The translations under genes and the position numbers were made by a program. The notes under the pieces are model-generated. The model had not been told where the DNA came from. It was given only the letters and a program-made list of their open reading frames with translations, and did not search any database. A stretch of 16,930 nucleotides of DNA from CAZWKX01 sp964633975 (GTDB lineage: Bacteria > Actinomycetota > Acidimicrobiia > Spongiisociales > UBA11373): the NCBI GenBank assembly GCA_964633975.1, contig CAZWKX010000041.1, positions 1 through 16,930 on the forward strand. Direction: 5' to 3'. This document shows positions 1-8,391 of this stretch, piece after piece (positions within the stretch are counted from its first letter, which is position 1; each line of letters begins with the position of its first letter).

Positions 1-776
1 CGGGGGGGCCTACCGCCACGGCTCAGGGCGACACCCAGGTCGTGCGCTGGGGCACCTCGGGCGGCTACCCGATCATCGCGCTGGCTCCTGCCTCCCTCCC
101 CGACTGCTACCACCTCACCGTGCGCGCCTTCGAGATGGCGGAGCGCTTCCGCTGTCCCGTCTTCCTCGTGACCGACAAGGAGCTGGGGCTGACCCTCAAC
201 ACGGTCGAGACGGCCGACATGGAGCCCCGACCCGCACCGGCACGTCCCGCCCCGGATGCGACCGGCCCGCCCTACCGCTTCTCCCCCGCCGGGGGCGTCC
301 CACCGCTGCGCACCTTCGGCAGCGGCGAGGTGGTGCGCTTCACCGGCTCCAGCCACGACGAGCGTGCCTTCATCACCAAGGAGCCCGCCACCATCGAAGC
401 GCTGAACCGGCATCTTGCCGCCAAGATCGAGGATCACATCGACGAGATCTCGATCGTCGACGTCGACACCGACCCGGGGGCCTCCACCCTCATCGTCTCC
501 TATGGCGTGGCCGCCGGCGCCGCTGGGCTCGCCGCCTCCGCGCTCCGGCAGCAGGGCCGCAGGGTCTCTTCGGCCGTGGTGAAGAGCCTCTGGCCCCTCC
601 CCGAAGCCGCGCTGGCCGCCGCAGCGGCCGGCGTCGAGCGCATCGTTGTCCCGGAGCTAAATCTGGGCCAGTACCGCAGGGAGATCGAACGGCTGCTCCC
701 CGCTGTCGAAATCCGCGGAGTCAACCGCGTCGACGGGTGCCTCATCGCTCCCTCCGAGATCGTGGAGGCGGCGTGA
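1..776 (+). CDS. korA: 2-oxoacid:ferredoxin oxidoreductase alpha subunit, C-terminal part (5' end outside window)
   Basis: This is the alpha subunit of a KorAB-type enzyme that oxidatively decarboxylates a 2-oxoacid (probably 2-oxoglutarate) to the acyl-CoA with reduction of ferredoxin in the cytoplasm. The reading frame is open from base 3 with no start in family position. It begins at the conserved GPTATAQGD motif, which closes the first pyrimidine-binding domain, so roughly the first half lies outside. Next come the family block FTGSSHDERAF, a C-terminal transketolase-like domain (TLIVSYGVAAGAAG) and the ELNLGQYRREIERL block near the end. The GTG at position 42 is internal and is not a start. 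The stop overlaps the korB start as GTGA, so the two are translationally coupled. In many actinobacteria KorA also carries an N-terminal gamma domain, but that part cannot be seen here. The family assignment is firm. The substrate is inferred. Confidence 0.9.
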   Translation, partial: GGPTATAQGDTQVVRWGTSGGYPIIALAPASLPDCYHLTVRAFEMAERFRCPVFLVTDKELGLTLNTVETADMEPRPAPARPAPDATGPPYRFSPAGGVPPLRTFGSGEVVRFTGSSHDERAFITKEPATIEALNRHLAAKIEDHIDEISIVDVDTDPGASTLIVSYGVAAGAAGLAASALRQQGRRVSSAVVKSLWPLPEAALAAAAAGVERIVVPELNLGQYRREIERLLPAVEIRGVNRVDGCLIAPSEIVEAA

Positions 777-2098
777 CGGTCGTCACCCCCCTCGGCTCAT
801 ACCGCAATGAGCGCCCCTACCCGTTTTGCCCCGGCTGCGGCCACTCCACCATCCTGGATGCGCTCAACCAGGCACTGGTGCGGCGCCGCATCGACCCGGC
901 TTCGGTCGTGATCGTCAGCGACATCGGCTGCAGCGGGCTTTCCGACGAGTACTTCGCCACCAGCGCCTTCCATGGGCTCCACGGGCGCAGCATCACCTAC
1001 GCCACCGGCGTGAAGCTGGCCCACCCCGATCTCGAGGTCGTGGTGATCATGGGCGACGGCGGCGCCGGCATCGGCGGCGCCCACCTGATCAGCGCGGCCC
1101 GACGCAACATCGGAATCACCCTCATCGTCATGAACAACCTCAACTTCGGCATGACCGGCGGACAGCACTCGGTCACCACGCCCCGCGGATCGATCACCGC
1201 CAGCACGCCTTTCGGCAACCTCGAGCGGCCCCTCGACATCTGCGGCACCGCCGCGGTCAACGGTGCCGGATACGTCTGGCGCGGGACATCCTTCGACGAC
1301 GACCTCCCCGACCGCCTCGCCGATGCCATCGGCTTCGAAGGCTTCGCGCTCCTCGACGTCTGGGAGCTGTGCACCGCCTACTTCGTGCGTCGCAACCGGT
1401 TCTCCCGCCGGGACCTCGTCTCGACGCTCGACGATCTGGGCTTCGCCACCGGGATCATCCAGAACCGGCCCGAGGTCCCGGAGTTCGCCGCCGCCTGCCG
1501 CGCCGCCGCCGCGACCCAGCCGCCGCTCCCGCAGCCAAGGGCCGTTACGCCGACCTACCAAGCCTGCCTCGACCGACCCTTCACCCTGCTGCTCGCCGGA
1601 GCCGCCGGCGGCCGGGTGCGCACCGCCGGCCGGCTCCTGGCCACGGCCGCCATACTCTCGGGGCTCTACGCCGCCCAGAGCGACGACTACCCGGTGACCG
1701 TTCGCACCGGCTACAGCGTCACCACCCTCAGCCTGTCCCCCAAGCCCGTGGTGCTGGCCGGCGCCCCCGAGCCAGATGCCGTGCTGCTCCTCAGCCCCGA
1801 GGGCGCAGCGAAGCTGACCCGGACGCTGAGAGAGCTCGATTCCTCAGCCGTCGTGCTGACGCTGCCCGGACTGGCGACCCTGCCCACGCCGGCGACCGTG
1901 ATCATCCTGGAGCCCCCGGAGAAGCCTCGGCTGTCCAAGTCGGACCGGGCCCTGGCCGGCGCCGCCGCCGCGTTGGAGCTCCTCAACCTCTTCCCCCCGC
2001 AGGCTCTCGTCGCCGCCGTGACCGCGGAGGGCGCCTTCGCCGGCCAGCTCGAGGCCGTCGCCGCGGGCGCCGCCATGGGCGCGGCGGCCAAGGCCTAG
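773..2098 (+). CDS. korB: 2-oxoacid:ferredoxin oxidoreductase beta subunit with C-terminal POR gamma-like domain
   Basis: This subunit binds thiamine diphosphate and one [4Fe-4S] cluster and forms the active site with KorA. From a GTG at 773 (overlapping the korA stop) it gives 441 residues. Cluster cysteines are visible at C19, C22 (FCPGCGHS), C53 (DIGCSG) and C200 (WELCTAYF). The ThDP/Mg motif is GDGGAGIGG (94-102) followed by MNNLNFGMTGGQ (120-131). Typical KorB is near 350 residues or less. Here residues about 270-435 add a Rossmann-like segment, FTLLLAGAAGGRVRTAG, then GLYAAQ and VTVRTGYSVTTLSLS. This follows the POR gamma pattern (GxGGQG, GLYA, RGGxS) with degenerate glycines. The upstream in-frame ATG at 737 lies inside korA and was rejected. 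The beta assignment is firm. The gamma assignment rests on pattern similarity and may describe a non-catalytic relic. Confidence 0.9.
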   Translation: MTVVTPLGSYRNERPYPFCPGCGHSTILDALNQALVRRRIDPASVVIVSDIGCSGLSDEYFATSAFHGLHGRSITYATGVKLAHPDLEVVVIMGDGGAGIGGAHLISAARRNIGITLIVMNNLNFGMTGGQHSVTTPRGSITASTPFGNLERPLDICGTAAVNGAGYVWRGTSFDDDLPDRLADAIGFEGFALLDVWELCTAYFVRRNRFSRRDLVSTLDDLGFATGIIQNRPEVPEFAAACRAAAATQPPLPQPRAVTPTYQACLDRPFTLLLAGAAGGRVRTAGRLLATAAILSGLYAAQSDDYPVTVRTGYSVTTLSLSPKPVVLAGAPEPDAVLLLSPEGAAKLTRTLRELDSSAVVLTLPGLATLPTPATVIILEPPEKPRLSKSDRALAGAAAALELLNLFPPQALVAAVTAEGAFAGQLEAVAAGAAMGAAAKA

Positions 2099-2148
2099 CT
2101 CATTGCCTGGAATGGCCGGCCCTCATCGCTACCCTTCGCCGCGGGCCC

Positions 2149-3144
2149 ATGAGTGACCCACTGTTCCTAGCCCTGCTTCTCATCGTTGCCGTTGGATTCG
2201 CTCTCCTCAACGGCTTTCACGACGCCGCCAACGCCGTCGCCACCATCATCGCCTCCGGGGCCATGAGACCGCGCACCGCGTTGCTGCTCTCCGCCGTGGG
2301 CAACTTCGCCGGCCCGCTGCTCTTTGGGTCTGCGGTGGCGGCGACGGTCGGCAGAGACGTCGTCGAGCCCTCCACGGTGACCATCACGGTGGTCCTTGCC
2401 GCCCTGGTGGCGGCATGCACCTGGAACCTCCTCACCTGGTGGCTCGGCATTCCCTCATCGTCCTCGCACGCCCTCGCCGGCGGGATCATCGGCGCCGCCG
2501 TCGCCTTCGGCGGCTGGAGCGTGCTCAAGGCGCCCGGGCTGGTGAAGATCGGAGTGGCCCTGGTGGCCTCACCCGTGCTCGGCTTCGTGCTGGCCTGGCT
2601 CGGCTTCCGCCTCATACTCCTGTCGGTGCGGCGGGCCCGGCCCAAGGTGAACAACGTCTTCAACCGGCTCCAATTCGTCACCGCCACCGCTCTGAGCCTC
2701 TCCCACGGCAGCAACGACGCCCAGAAGACGATGGGGATCATCACCCTCGGCCTGGTCACCCTCGGCTACCGGAGCTCCTTTTCCGTGCCCCTCTGGGTGC
2801 TGCTCGTGACGGCCGCCGCCATCTCACTGGGAACGGCCAGCGGGGGGTGGAGAATCATTCGCACCGTGGGGGGAGACTTCTTTCGGGTCCGGCCGGTGCA
2901 CAGCCTCACCGCCCAGGGAGTCTCCGCCGCCGTGATCATCGGCGCCTCGCTGCTCGGCGGCCCGGTGAGCACGACCCACGTGGCCAGCTCAGCCGTCGTG
3001 GGGGCCGGCGCCGCCGAACGCAAGAGCATGGTGCGCTGGGGACGATACGGAGACATCGCCGTTGCTTGGCTCGTCACCGTGCCCATCACCGGGCTGCTCG
3101 CCGCCGGCTGCTACCCGCTGTTGCACGTGCTGCTCGATGCCTGA
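2149..3144 (+). CDS. pit: PiT family low-affinity inorganic phosphate transporter
   Basis: This integral membrane symporter takes up inorganic phosphate, probably as a metal-phosphate complex, coupled to protons or sodium. The 331-residue protein begins at an ATG 50 bases after korB. It shows the duplicated PiT signature: NGFHDAAN at residues 21-28 in the first half and HGSNDAQKTMG around 186-196 in the second. GIPSSSSHAL and PVSTTH (272-277) are the paired family motifs. About ten hydrophobic segments are evident, with a basic cytoplasmic loop (VRRARPKVNNVFNRL) between the halves. The same frame stays open upstream inside korB, but that stretch is Arg/Pro-rich shadow sequence and not an N-terminal extension. 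The next gene is the usual DUF47 partner, so the two probably form one unit. Confidence 0.93.
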   Translation: MSDPLFLALLLIVAVGFALLNGFHDAANAVATIIASGAMRPRTALLLSAVGNFAGPLLFGSAVAATVGRDVVEPSTVTITVVLAALVAACTWNLLTWWLGIPSSSSHALAGGIIGAAVAFGGWSVLKAPGLVKIGVALVASPVLGFVLAWLGFRLILLSVRRARPKVNNVFNRLQFVTATALSLSHGSNDAQKTMGIITLGLVTLGYRSSFSVPLWVLLVTAAAISLGTASGGWRIIRTVGGDFFRVRPVHSLTAQGVSAAVIIGASLLGGPVSTTHVASSAVVGAGAAERKSMVRWGRYGDIAVAWLVTVPITGLLAAGCYPLLHVLLDA

Positions 3145-3170
3145 GCGTCGGCGGCGTGCGACAATCGACG

Positions 3171-3180
3171 AGGAGGTGAG
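3171..3180 (+). promoter_or_regulatory. Strong ribosome binding site deciding the DUF47 start
   Basis: AGGAGGTGAG is almost fully complementary to the 16S rRNA 3' end and lies five bases before TTG at 3185. It is the strongest Shine-Dalgarno sequence I noticed in the window. It supports the TTG start over the upstream ATG at 3137. Confidence 0.65.
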
Positions 3181-3184
3181 TCGT

Positions 3185-3805
3185 TTGGCCATCAGACGGC
3201 GCAAGAAGGAGAACCGGTTTATCCGCCTCCTGCGCGAACAGGCGGAGCTCGTGGAGCAGGGCCTCGAAGGGCTGCTCCGCTTCGTGGCCGACCACGATGA
3301 GCAAGGCCGCGAGCAGGTGCGGCGCTGCGAGCACGAAGCGGACGAGACCAGGCGCATCCTCGTCGACGAGCTCCACAAGACCTTCGTGACCCCCTTCGAT
3401 CGTGAGGACATCTGGAACCTCTCCCTCTACCTGGACGACGTCCTGGACTACGCCTACAGCACGGTGCGAGAGATAGAGGAGCTCGCCGTCGACAGCGACG
3501 AGCATCTCGTCGCCATGGTGGACCGGCTCGTCCGCGCCGGTGAGGACCTCCGCATGGCCATGGAACGCATCGACGACAACCCCATGGTCGCCCTGGATCA
3601 CACTCGGCGGGTCAAGCACCGCGAGAACCAGGTGGAGAAGGCCTATCGCCAGGCCGTCGGCGAGCTCTTCAGCGGGCCCGAGGACATCCACCACGTCATC
3701 GAGATGCTGCGGCGCAGAGAGGTGTACCGGCACGTGAGCAACGCAGCCGACCGCGCCGATGAGGCAGCCAACCTCATAGGTTCGGTCATCGTCAAGATGA
3801 CCTGA
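3185..3805 (+). CDS. DUF47/PhoU-like protein, partner of the PiT transporter
   Basis: This soluble all-helical protein is of the DUF47 (UPF0111, PhoU-like) family, which is commonly encoded beside PiT transporters and thought to modulate phosphate transport. It is charged and helical throughout, with the family block FVTPFDREDIWNLSLYLDDVLDY and a C-terminal block YRHVSNAADRADEAANLIGSV. I chose the TTG at 3185 because AGGAGGTGAG (3171-3180), a near-perfect ribosome binding site, sits five bases upstream, and the resulting 206 residues match the family length. The alternative ATG at 3137, giving 222 residues, overlaps the pit stop and has no ribosome binding site. It would add a basic leader (MPERRRRATIDEEVSR). 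Translation could also be coupled from that ATG. Confidence 0.88.
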   Translation: MAIRRRKKENRFIRLLREQAELVEQGLEGLLRFVADHDEQGREQVRRCEHEADETRRILVDELHKTFVTPFDREDIWNLSLYLDDVLDYAYSTVREIEELAVDSDEHLVAMVDRLVRAGEDLRMAMERIDDNPMVALDHTRRVKHRENQVEKAYRQAVGELFSGPEDIHHVIEMLRRREVYRHVSNAADRADEAANLIGSVIVKMT

Positions 3806-3809
3806 GGGC

Positions 3810-3834
3810 GCTACCGGGCTCTCGGCCCGGTAGC
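3810..3834 (+). terminator. GC-rich hairpin after the pit/DUF47 pair
   Basis: Arms GCTACCGGGC (3810-3819) and GCCCGGTAGC (3825-3834) pair perfectly over 10 bp around a five-base loop, TCTCG. The hairpin starts five bases after the DUF47 stop and ends before the lipoprotein start at 3847. No T-run follows, which is common in high-GC actinobacteria. It probably separates the phosphate genes from the lipoprotein/MFS pair, but leaves very little room for a promoter of its own. Confidence 0.6.
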
Positions 3835-3846
3835 CTGCTGACCGCA

Positions 3847-4530
3847 ATGCGTTGCCGTCTTCTCGTCGTCGCCCTCTGCATCCTGGCCGGCGCCTGCGGG
3901 GGCGACGGGCATGCCCCTCTCCCCTCCGCCGAAGAGGCGATCGACAAGGCCACAGCCGCGATGACGGCACTCGAGTCCGCACGCTTCGAGATGAGCAGCG
4001 AGGGCGCCCCGGTCACCGTCTCAGGCCTCGAGTTCGTCTCGGCAATGGGCCAGTACGCCGCGCCCACGTCGGCCTGGGCCGTGCTCAGGCTGAAGGCCGG
4101 CGACCTGACCGTCGAGCTGGGCACGATCTCCGTGGGCGATCGCACTTGGCTCGAAAACCCGTTGACAGGCGAGATGGAGGAGCTGAGCCGGGGAACCGGC
4201 TTCAACCCGGCTCTCATCTTCGACGCCGACGTGGGCTGGCGCCCCCTCCTGGAATCGGACCTCAGCGACGTGGTGGTCGAGAACACGGAAGGAAGCGGAG
4301 ACGGGCTGTTGTGGGTGGTCACGGGGATGGTGGCCAGGGACCGGATAGCCGTGCTCACCGCCGGATTCGCCGGCAACGAGGACGTACCCATGCGCTTCTG
4401 GATACGTGCCGCCACAGGTCACATCACTCGCCTCGAGTTCTCCACAACCGGCGACGCCGGAGTCAGCGACTGGGTCATCGAGCTCTCCGAGTTCAACGAG
4501 CCAGTCAACATCGAGCCCCCTTCCGACTGA
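3847..4530 (+). CDS. LppX/LprG family lipoprotein (probable lipid carrier)
   Basis: This is a secreted lipoprotein of 227 residues. A short signal peptide with hydrophobic core LLVVALCILAGAC ends in the lipobox LAGAC, giving lipidated Cys17. The mature part resembles the mycobacterial LppX/LprA/F/G fold: an N-terminal helix region (EEAIDKATAAMTALESARFEM), alternating beta strands, the block NPALIFDADVGWRPLLES, and a C-terminal pattern (WVIELSEFNEPVNIEPPSD) like the end of LprG. Members bind acylated lipids in a hydrophobic cavity and carry them through the cell envelope. The next gene, one base away, is a P55-like MFS pump, as in the mycobacterial lprG-Rv1410c operon. Similarity was judged by eye from pattern and context. 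A more remote lipoprotein with the same fold remains possible. Confidence 0.78.
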   Translation: MRCRLLVVALCILAGACGGDGHAPLPSAEEAIDKATAAMTALESARFEMSSEGAPVTVSGLEFVSAMGQYAAPTSAWAVLRLKAGDLTVELGTISVGDRTWLENPLTGEMEELSRGTGFNPALIFDADVGWRPLLESDLSDVVVENTEGSGDGLLWVVTGMVARDRIAVLTAGFAGNEDVPMRFWIRAATGHITRLEFSTTGDAGVSDWVIELSEFNEPVNIEPPSD

Positions 4531-4531
4531 C

Positions 4532-6073
4532 GTGCGGCGGCAGGCCACACCTCGGCTTGTTCTCGCAGTCGTCGCGTACGGGGTGTTCATCGCCGCCGAC
4601 GACCTCACCGTCGTGTCGACCATGCTGCGGCAGATAATCGGCGATCTCGGCATACCACTTCCCGAAGGCTTCGACCAGGTGGCCTGGCTGGTCAACTCGT
4701 ACCTGGTCGCCTACGTGGCGGTCATGCCCTTCATGGGGCGCCTCAGCGACGTTCTGGGACGCAGACGCGTCTTCGTAGCAGCGCTCACCCTCTTCCTCGC
4801 CGGCTCGCTGTGGATCCCCTTCACCACCAGCCTGGGCTGGTTCATCGTGGGACGTGTGCTCACTGCCGTCGGCGGCGGAGCGATGGTACCTGTGGCCCTG
4901 GCGGTCATCGGCGACGTCTACGAAGAGCGGCGCCGCCCCGGTGCTCTCGGGGTCCTCGGGGCGGTCGACACGATCGGATGGGTATGGGGCCCGCTTTTCG
5001 GCGCCATGCTGGTCCGCTACCTCAATTGGCGCTGGCAGTTCTACCTCAACGTGCCTCTGGCCCTCATCGGCATCGCCGCCACCTGGTGGGCCCTGCAAGG
5101 GCTCGACCGGCCCGTGGAGCGCAGGCGCATCGATTGGCCCGCCGCCGCGGCACTGTCGGGAGCCCTGGTCGCCCTCAACATCGCCCTGGTCAGCACCGGT
5201 GAGATCTCCGGCGTCAGCGAGCTCGCCGAGCTGACCGGCGAGCGGTCCGTGCCCACTCTGCCGTTTTTTATCGTCGCCGGAGTCGCCCTCCTCCTCTTCC
5301 TCTTCTTCGAGTCCCGCAGCTCCGACCCGGTCATCGACCTCAGGCTCTTCCACCGGCCCAACTTCGCCTCGTCGATGGCCCTCAACTTCCTCGTCGGAGC
5401 CGTGCTCATCATCGCCATGGTCGACGTGCCGCTGTTCGTCAACCTGGTCGTGGAGACCGACTTGGAACACGCCGCCGTGATCAGCGGCTGGGTGCTCTGC
5501 GCCCTCACCGCCACCATGGCTTTGGCCTCCTACGCCGGCGGCCGGCTGACCGAACTCACCTGGTACCGCCCCGTCGTGCTCGCCGGCCTCGGCGTCACCA
5601 CCGTCGGGTTCCTGATCATGGGCCTCACCTGGAACGAAGAAGTCGGGATCACGCACATGGCGTGGAACCTGGCCGTGCTCGGCGTCGGCTTCGGCCTGGT
5701 CACCGCGCCGACCAACGCCGCCGCGGTAGATGCCGTACCCGCCGACCGGCGCGGCGTAGCCGGCGGCCTGGTCATCCTGTCCCGTCTGATGGGCCTGGCC
5801 GTCGGGCTCTCCGGCCTCACCGCCTGGGCCCTGCACCGTTTCGACGTCGCCAGACACGCCGTCGAGCTTCCCCCCGTCGGCGACCCCGGCTACGAGCAAG
5901 CCCTGGACGCGGCCCGGGCCCGGCTCACCGCCGACGCCCTCACCGAGACCTTCCTCTTCTCCGCCGCCCTGGCCGTGGTCGCCATCGCGGTCGCATGCTG
6001 GCTGCGCCGGCGGCGTGCCGCCGCCGGAGCGCCCCCCGCTGGTCCCGTCGAGGCATCCGATCCGAAGCGCTAG
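4532..6073 (+). CDS. 14-TM major facilitator superfamily efflux pump, P55 (Rv1410c)-like
   Basis: This inner-membrane MFS pump has 513 residues from a GTG two bases after the lipoprotein stop. Motif A (GRLSDVLGRRR, residues 69-79) follows TM2. TM1 carries an acidic pair (AADD, residues 23-24) where P55 has its essential Asp22, and the next stretch, GDLGIP, also matches. Other P55-like blocks are WLVNSYLVAYVAVMPFMGR, an AMVDVPLF segment in the second half, and SGLTAWALHRF near the end, close to P55's SAWGLYRF. About 14 hydrophobic segments and a total length near P55's 518 residues agree. The upstream in-frame ATG at 4406 lies inside the lipoprotein gene and was rejected. Mycobacterial P55 exports triacylglycerides and affects drug tolerance. 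The cargo here is inferred. A generic DHA2 drug-proton antiporter is the alternative. Confidence 0.85.
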   Translation: MRRQATPRLVLAVVAYGVFIAADDLTVVSTMLRQIIGDLGIPLPEGFDQVAWLVNSYLVAYVAVMPFMGRLSDVLGRRRVFVAALTLFLAGSLWIPFTTSLGWFIVGRVLTAVGGGAMVPVALAVIGDVYEERRRPGALGVLGAVDTIGWVWGPLFGAMLVRYLNWRWQFYLNVPLALIGIAATWWALQGLDRPVERRRIDWPAAAALSGALVALNIALVSTGEISGVSELAELTGERSVPTLPFFIVAGVALLLFLFFESRSSDPVIDLRLFHRPNFASSMALNFLVGAVLIIAMVDVPLFVNLVVETDLEHAAVISGWVLCALTATMALASYAGGRLTELTWYRPVVLAGLGVTTVGFLIMGLTWNEEVGITHMAWNLAVLGVGFGLVTAPTNAAAVDAVPADRRGVAGGLVILSRLMGLAVGLSGLTAWALHRFDVARHAVELPPVGDPGYEQALDAARARLTADALTETFLFSAALAVVAIAVACWLRRRRAAAGAPPAGPVEASDPKR

Positions 6074-6128
6074 CGCGTCGGCGCCGGCCGGCACGACGGC
6101 TGATCGAGAGGCGGCGCAAAGTGGACGT

Positions 6129-6178
6129 CGGGGGCGCTGCGTGATTCGCGGGCCGTGACCGCGCCTTCGACGCCCCCG
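6129..6178. terminator. Nested inverted repeat between convergent MFS and msrB genes
   Basis: Arms CGGGGGCG (6129-6136) and CGCCCCCG (6171-6178) enclose a smaller hairpin, CGCGG (6147-6151) with CCGCG (6159-6163). It sits in the 146-base gap between two converging genes, where a bidirectional terminator would be expected. The loop is long and there is no T-run. In 70-80% GC DNA such pairing can arise by chance. The rest of the gap shows nothing else. Confidence 0.3.
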
Positions 6179-6219
6179 GCCGCCAAGATCGACGCCATGC
6201 GCGCCTCGGCGTCATCCGG

Positions 6220-6627
6220 CTAGGTCAGTTCCTCGTCCCTATCGAGATCCAGAGCCGCCGAGTTCATGCAGTAACGCAGGCCGGTGGGCTGGGGACCATC
6301 GTCGAATAGGTGACCCACATGCCCTCCGCAGCGGGCGCACAGCACCTCGGTGCGCACCCGACCCAGCGAGTGGTCGGGACGAGTGACCACTCGTTCGGGG
6401 CCTATCACCTCGAAGAACGACGGCCAGCCGGTGCCCGAGTCGTACTTGGTCTCAGAGCGGAACAGCTCGGCCCCGCAACCGGCGCAGCGATAGGTCCCCG
6501 GATCCTTGGTGTCCCAGTAGGCGCCGCTGAACGGCGCCTCGGTGGCAGAGCATCTCAGCACCTCGTACTGGCTCGGCTCCAGGCGGGCACGCCACTCCTC
6601 TTCGGTGCGGCGCAAGTCGTCGCCCAC
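6220..6627 (-). CDS. msrB: Peptide methionine (R)-S-oxide reductase
   Basis: This cytosolic enzyme reduces methionine-R-sulfoxide in proteins using thioredoxin. The 135-residue, single-domain protein has its zinc site as C48-A-G-C51 and C97-A-R-C100, the substrate block SGTGWPSF (64-71), the HVGHLFDDGP segment, and catalytic Cys120 in RYCMNSAAL. No second (resolving) cysteine is obvious outside the zinc sites apart from Cys26. The start is GTG at 6627, preceded on the minus strand by AGGAGAGGAG. Length and motifs are complete. It is the last of four minus-strand genes beginning with an Rrf2 regulator, and the 160-base gap before it holds a TCAAC-rich region that may include its own promoter. 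Confidence 0.95.
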   Translation of the reverse strand: MGDDLRRTEEEWRARLEPSQYEVLRCSATEAPFSGAYWDTKDPGTYRCAGCGAELFRSETKYDSGTGWPSFFEVIGPERVVTRPDHSLGRVRTEVLCARCGGHVGHLFDDGPQPTGLRYCMNSAALDLDRDEELT

Positions 6628-6663
6628 CGTCTCCTCTCCTGTTGCCGGAACCCTACCCCGGAG

Positions 6664-6731
6664 TCAACCTCAATCCCGGGTCCAGGTCAACGCTCTCAAC
6701 ATTCGACTTGGCCTCAACCCTCACCTTCAAC
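6664..6731. repeat. Cluster of five TCAAC pentamers upstream of msrB
   Basis: TCAAC occurs at 6664, 6687, 6696, 6714 and 6727, plus TCAAT at 6670, all in the same orientation (GTTGA on the msrB coding strand). Spacings of 9 and 18 between the 6687, 6696 and 6714 copies are multiples of nine. The stretch is less GC-rich than its flanks and lies directly upstream of msrB, so it may hold operator half-sites. No canonical -10 element could be placed. Confidence 0.3.
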
Positions 6732-6747
6732 TCACGGCTGAGGGTTG
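6715..6747 (-). terminator. 9-bp hairpin between the GH13 gene and msrB
   Basis: CAACCCTCA (6715-6723) pairs perfectly with TGAGGGTTG (6739-6747) across a 15-base loop. It lies about 40 bases beyond the stop of the minus-strand GH13 gene, a fitting place for a terminator. There is no T-run on the transcribed strand. Since it overlaps the TCAAC cluster it could equally be a protein-binding inverted repeat. Confidence 0.35.
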
Positions 6748-6787
6748 GTTGCGCCTTCTCGGCCCCGCCATGCAGCAACGGGCCGGA

Positions 6788-8245
<1,458 letters not shown>

Positions 8246-8391
8246 GGAGGTCCCTTCCTCCGCCCGGGCGGCGGCCATGGTACCTGGAACCATGCCGGGT
8301 CGGCCGGCTGATGCCTCATGCTCCGGATCCGTTGCACCAGGGAGACGCCAGCAGGACCGTCGCCACCTCCTCCGCGGTCCCCAGCCCGGCA

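Noticed and set aside
826..2148. Long open frame upstream of and in frame with pit
   Set aside because: It overlaps korB in another frame, is extremely Arg/Pro/His-rich and contains no PiT sequence. The transporter proper begins at ATG 2149.
4505..6094. 529-residue open frame antisense to the MFS gene
   Set aside because: Its composition is Gly/Glu/Asp-rich without domains, as expected opposite hydrophobic codons in high-GC DNA. The plus strand has a clear MFS protein.
6656..6695. MerR/SoxR-type promoter on the minus strand upstream of msrB
   Set aside because: TTGACC and a loose ACCT/AGGT symmetry exist, but there is no -10 element 19 bases away.
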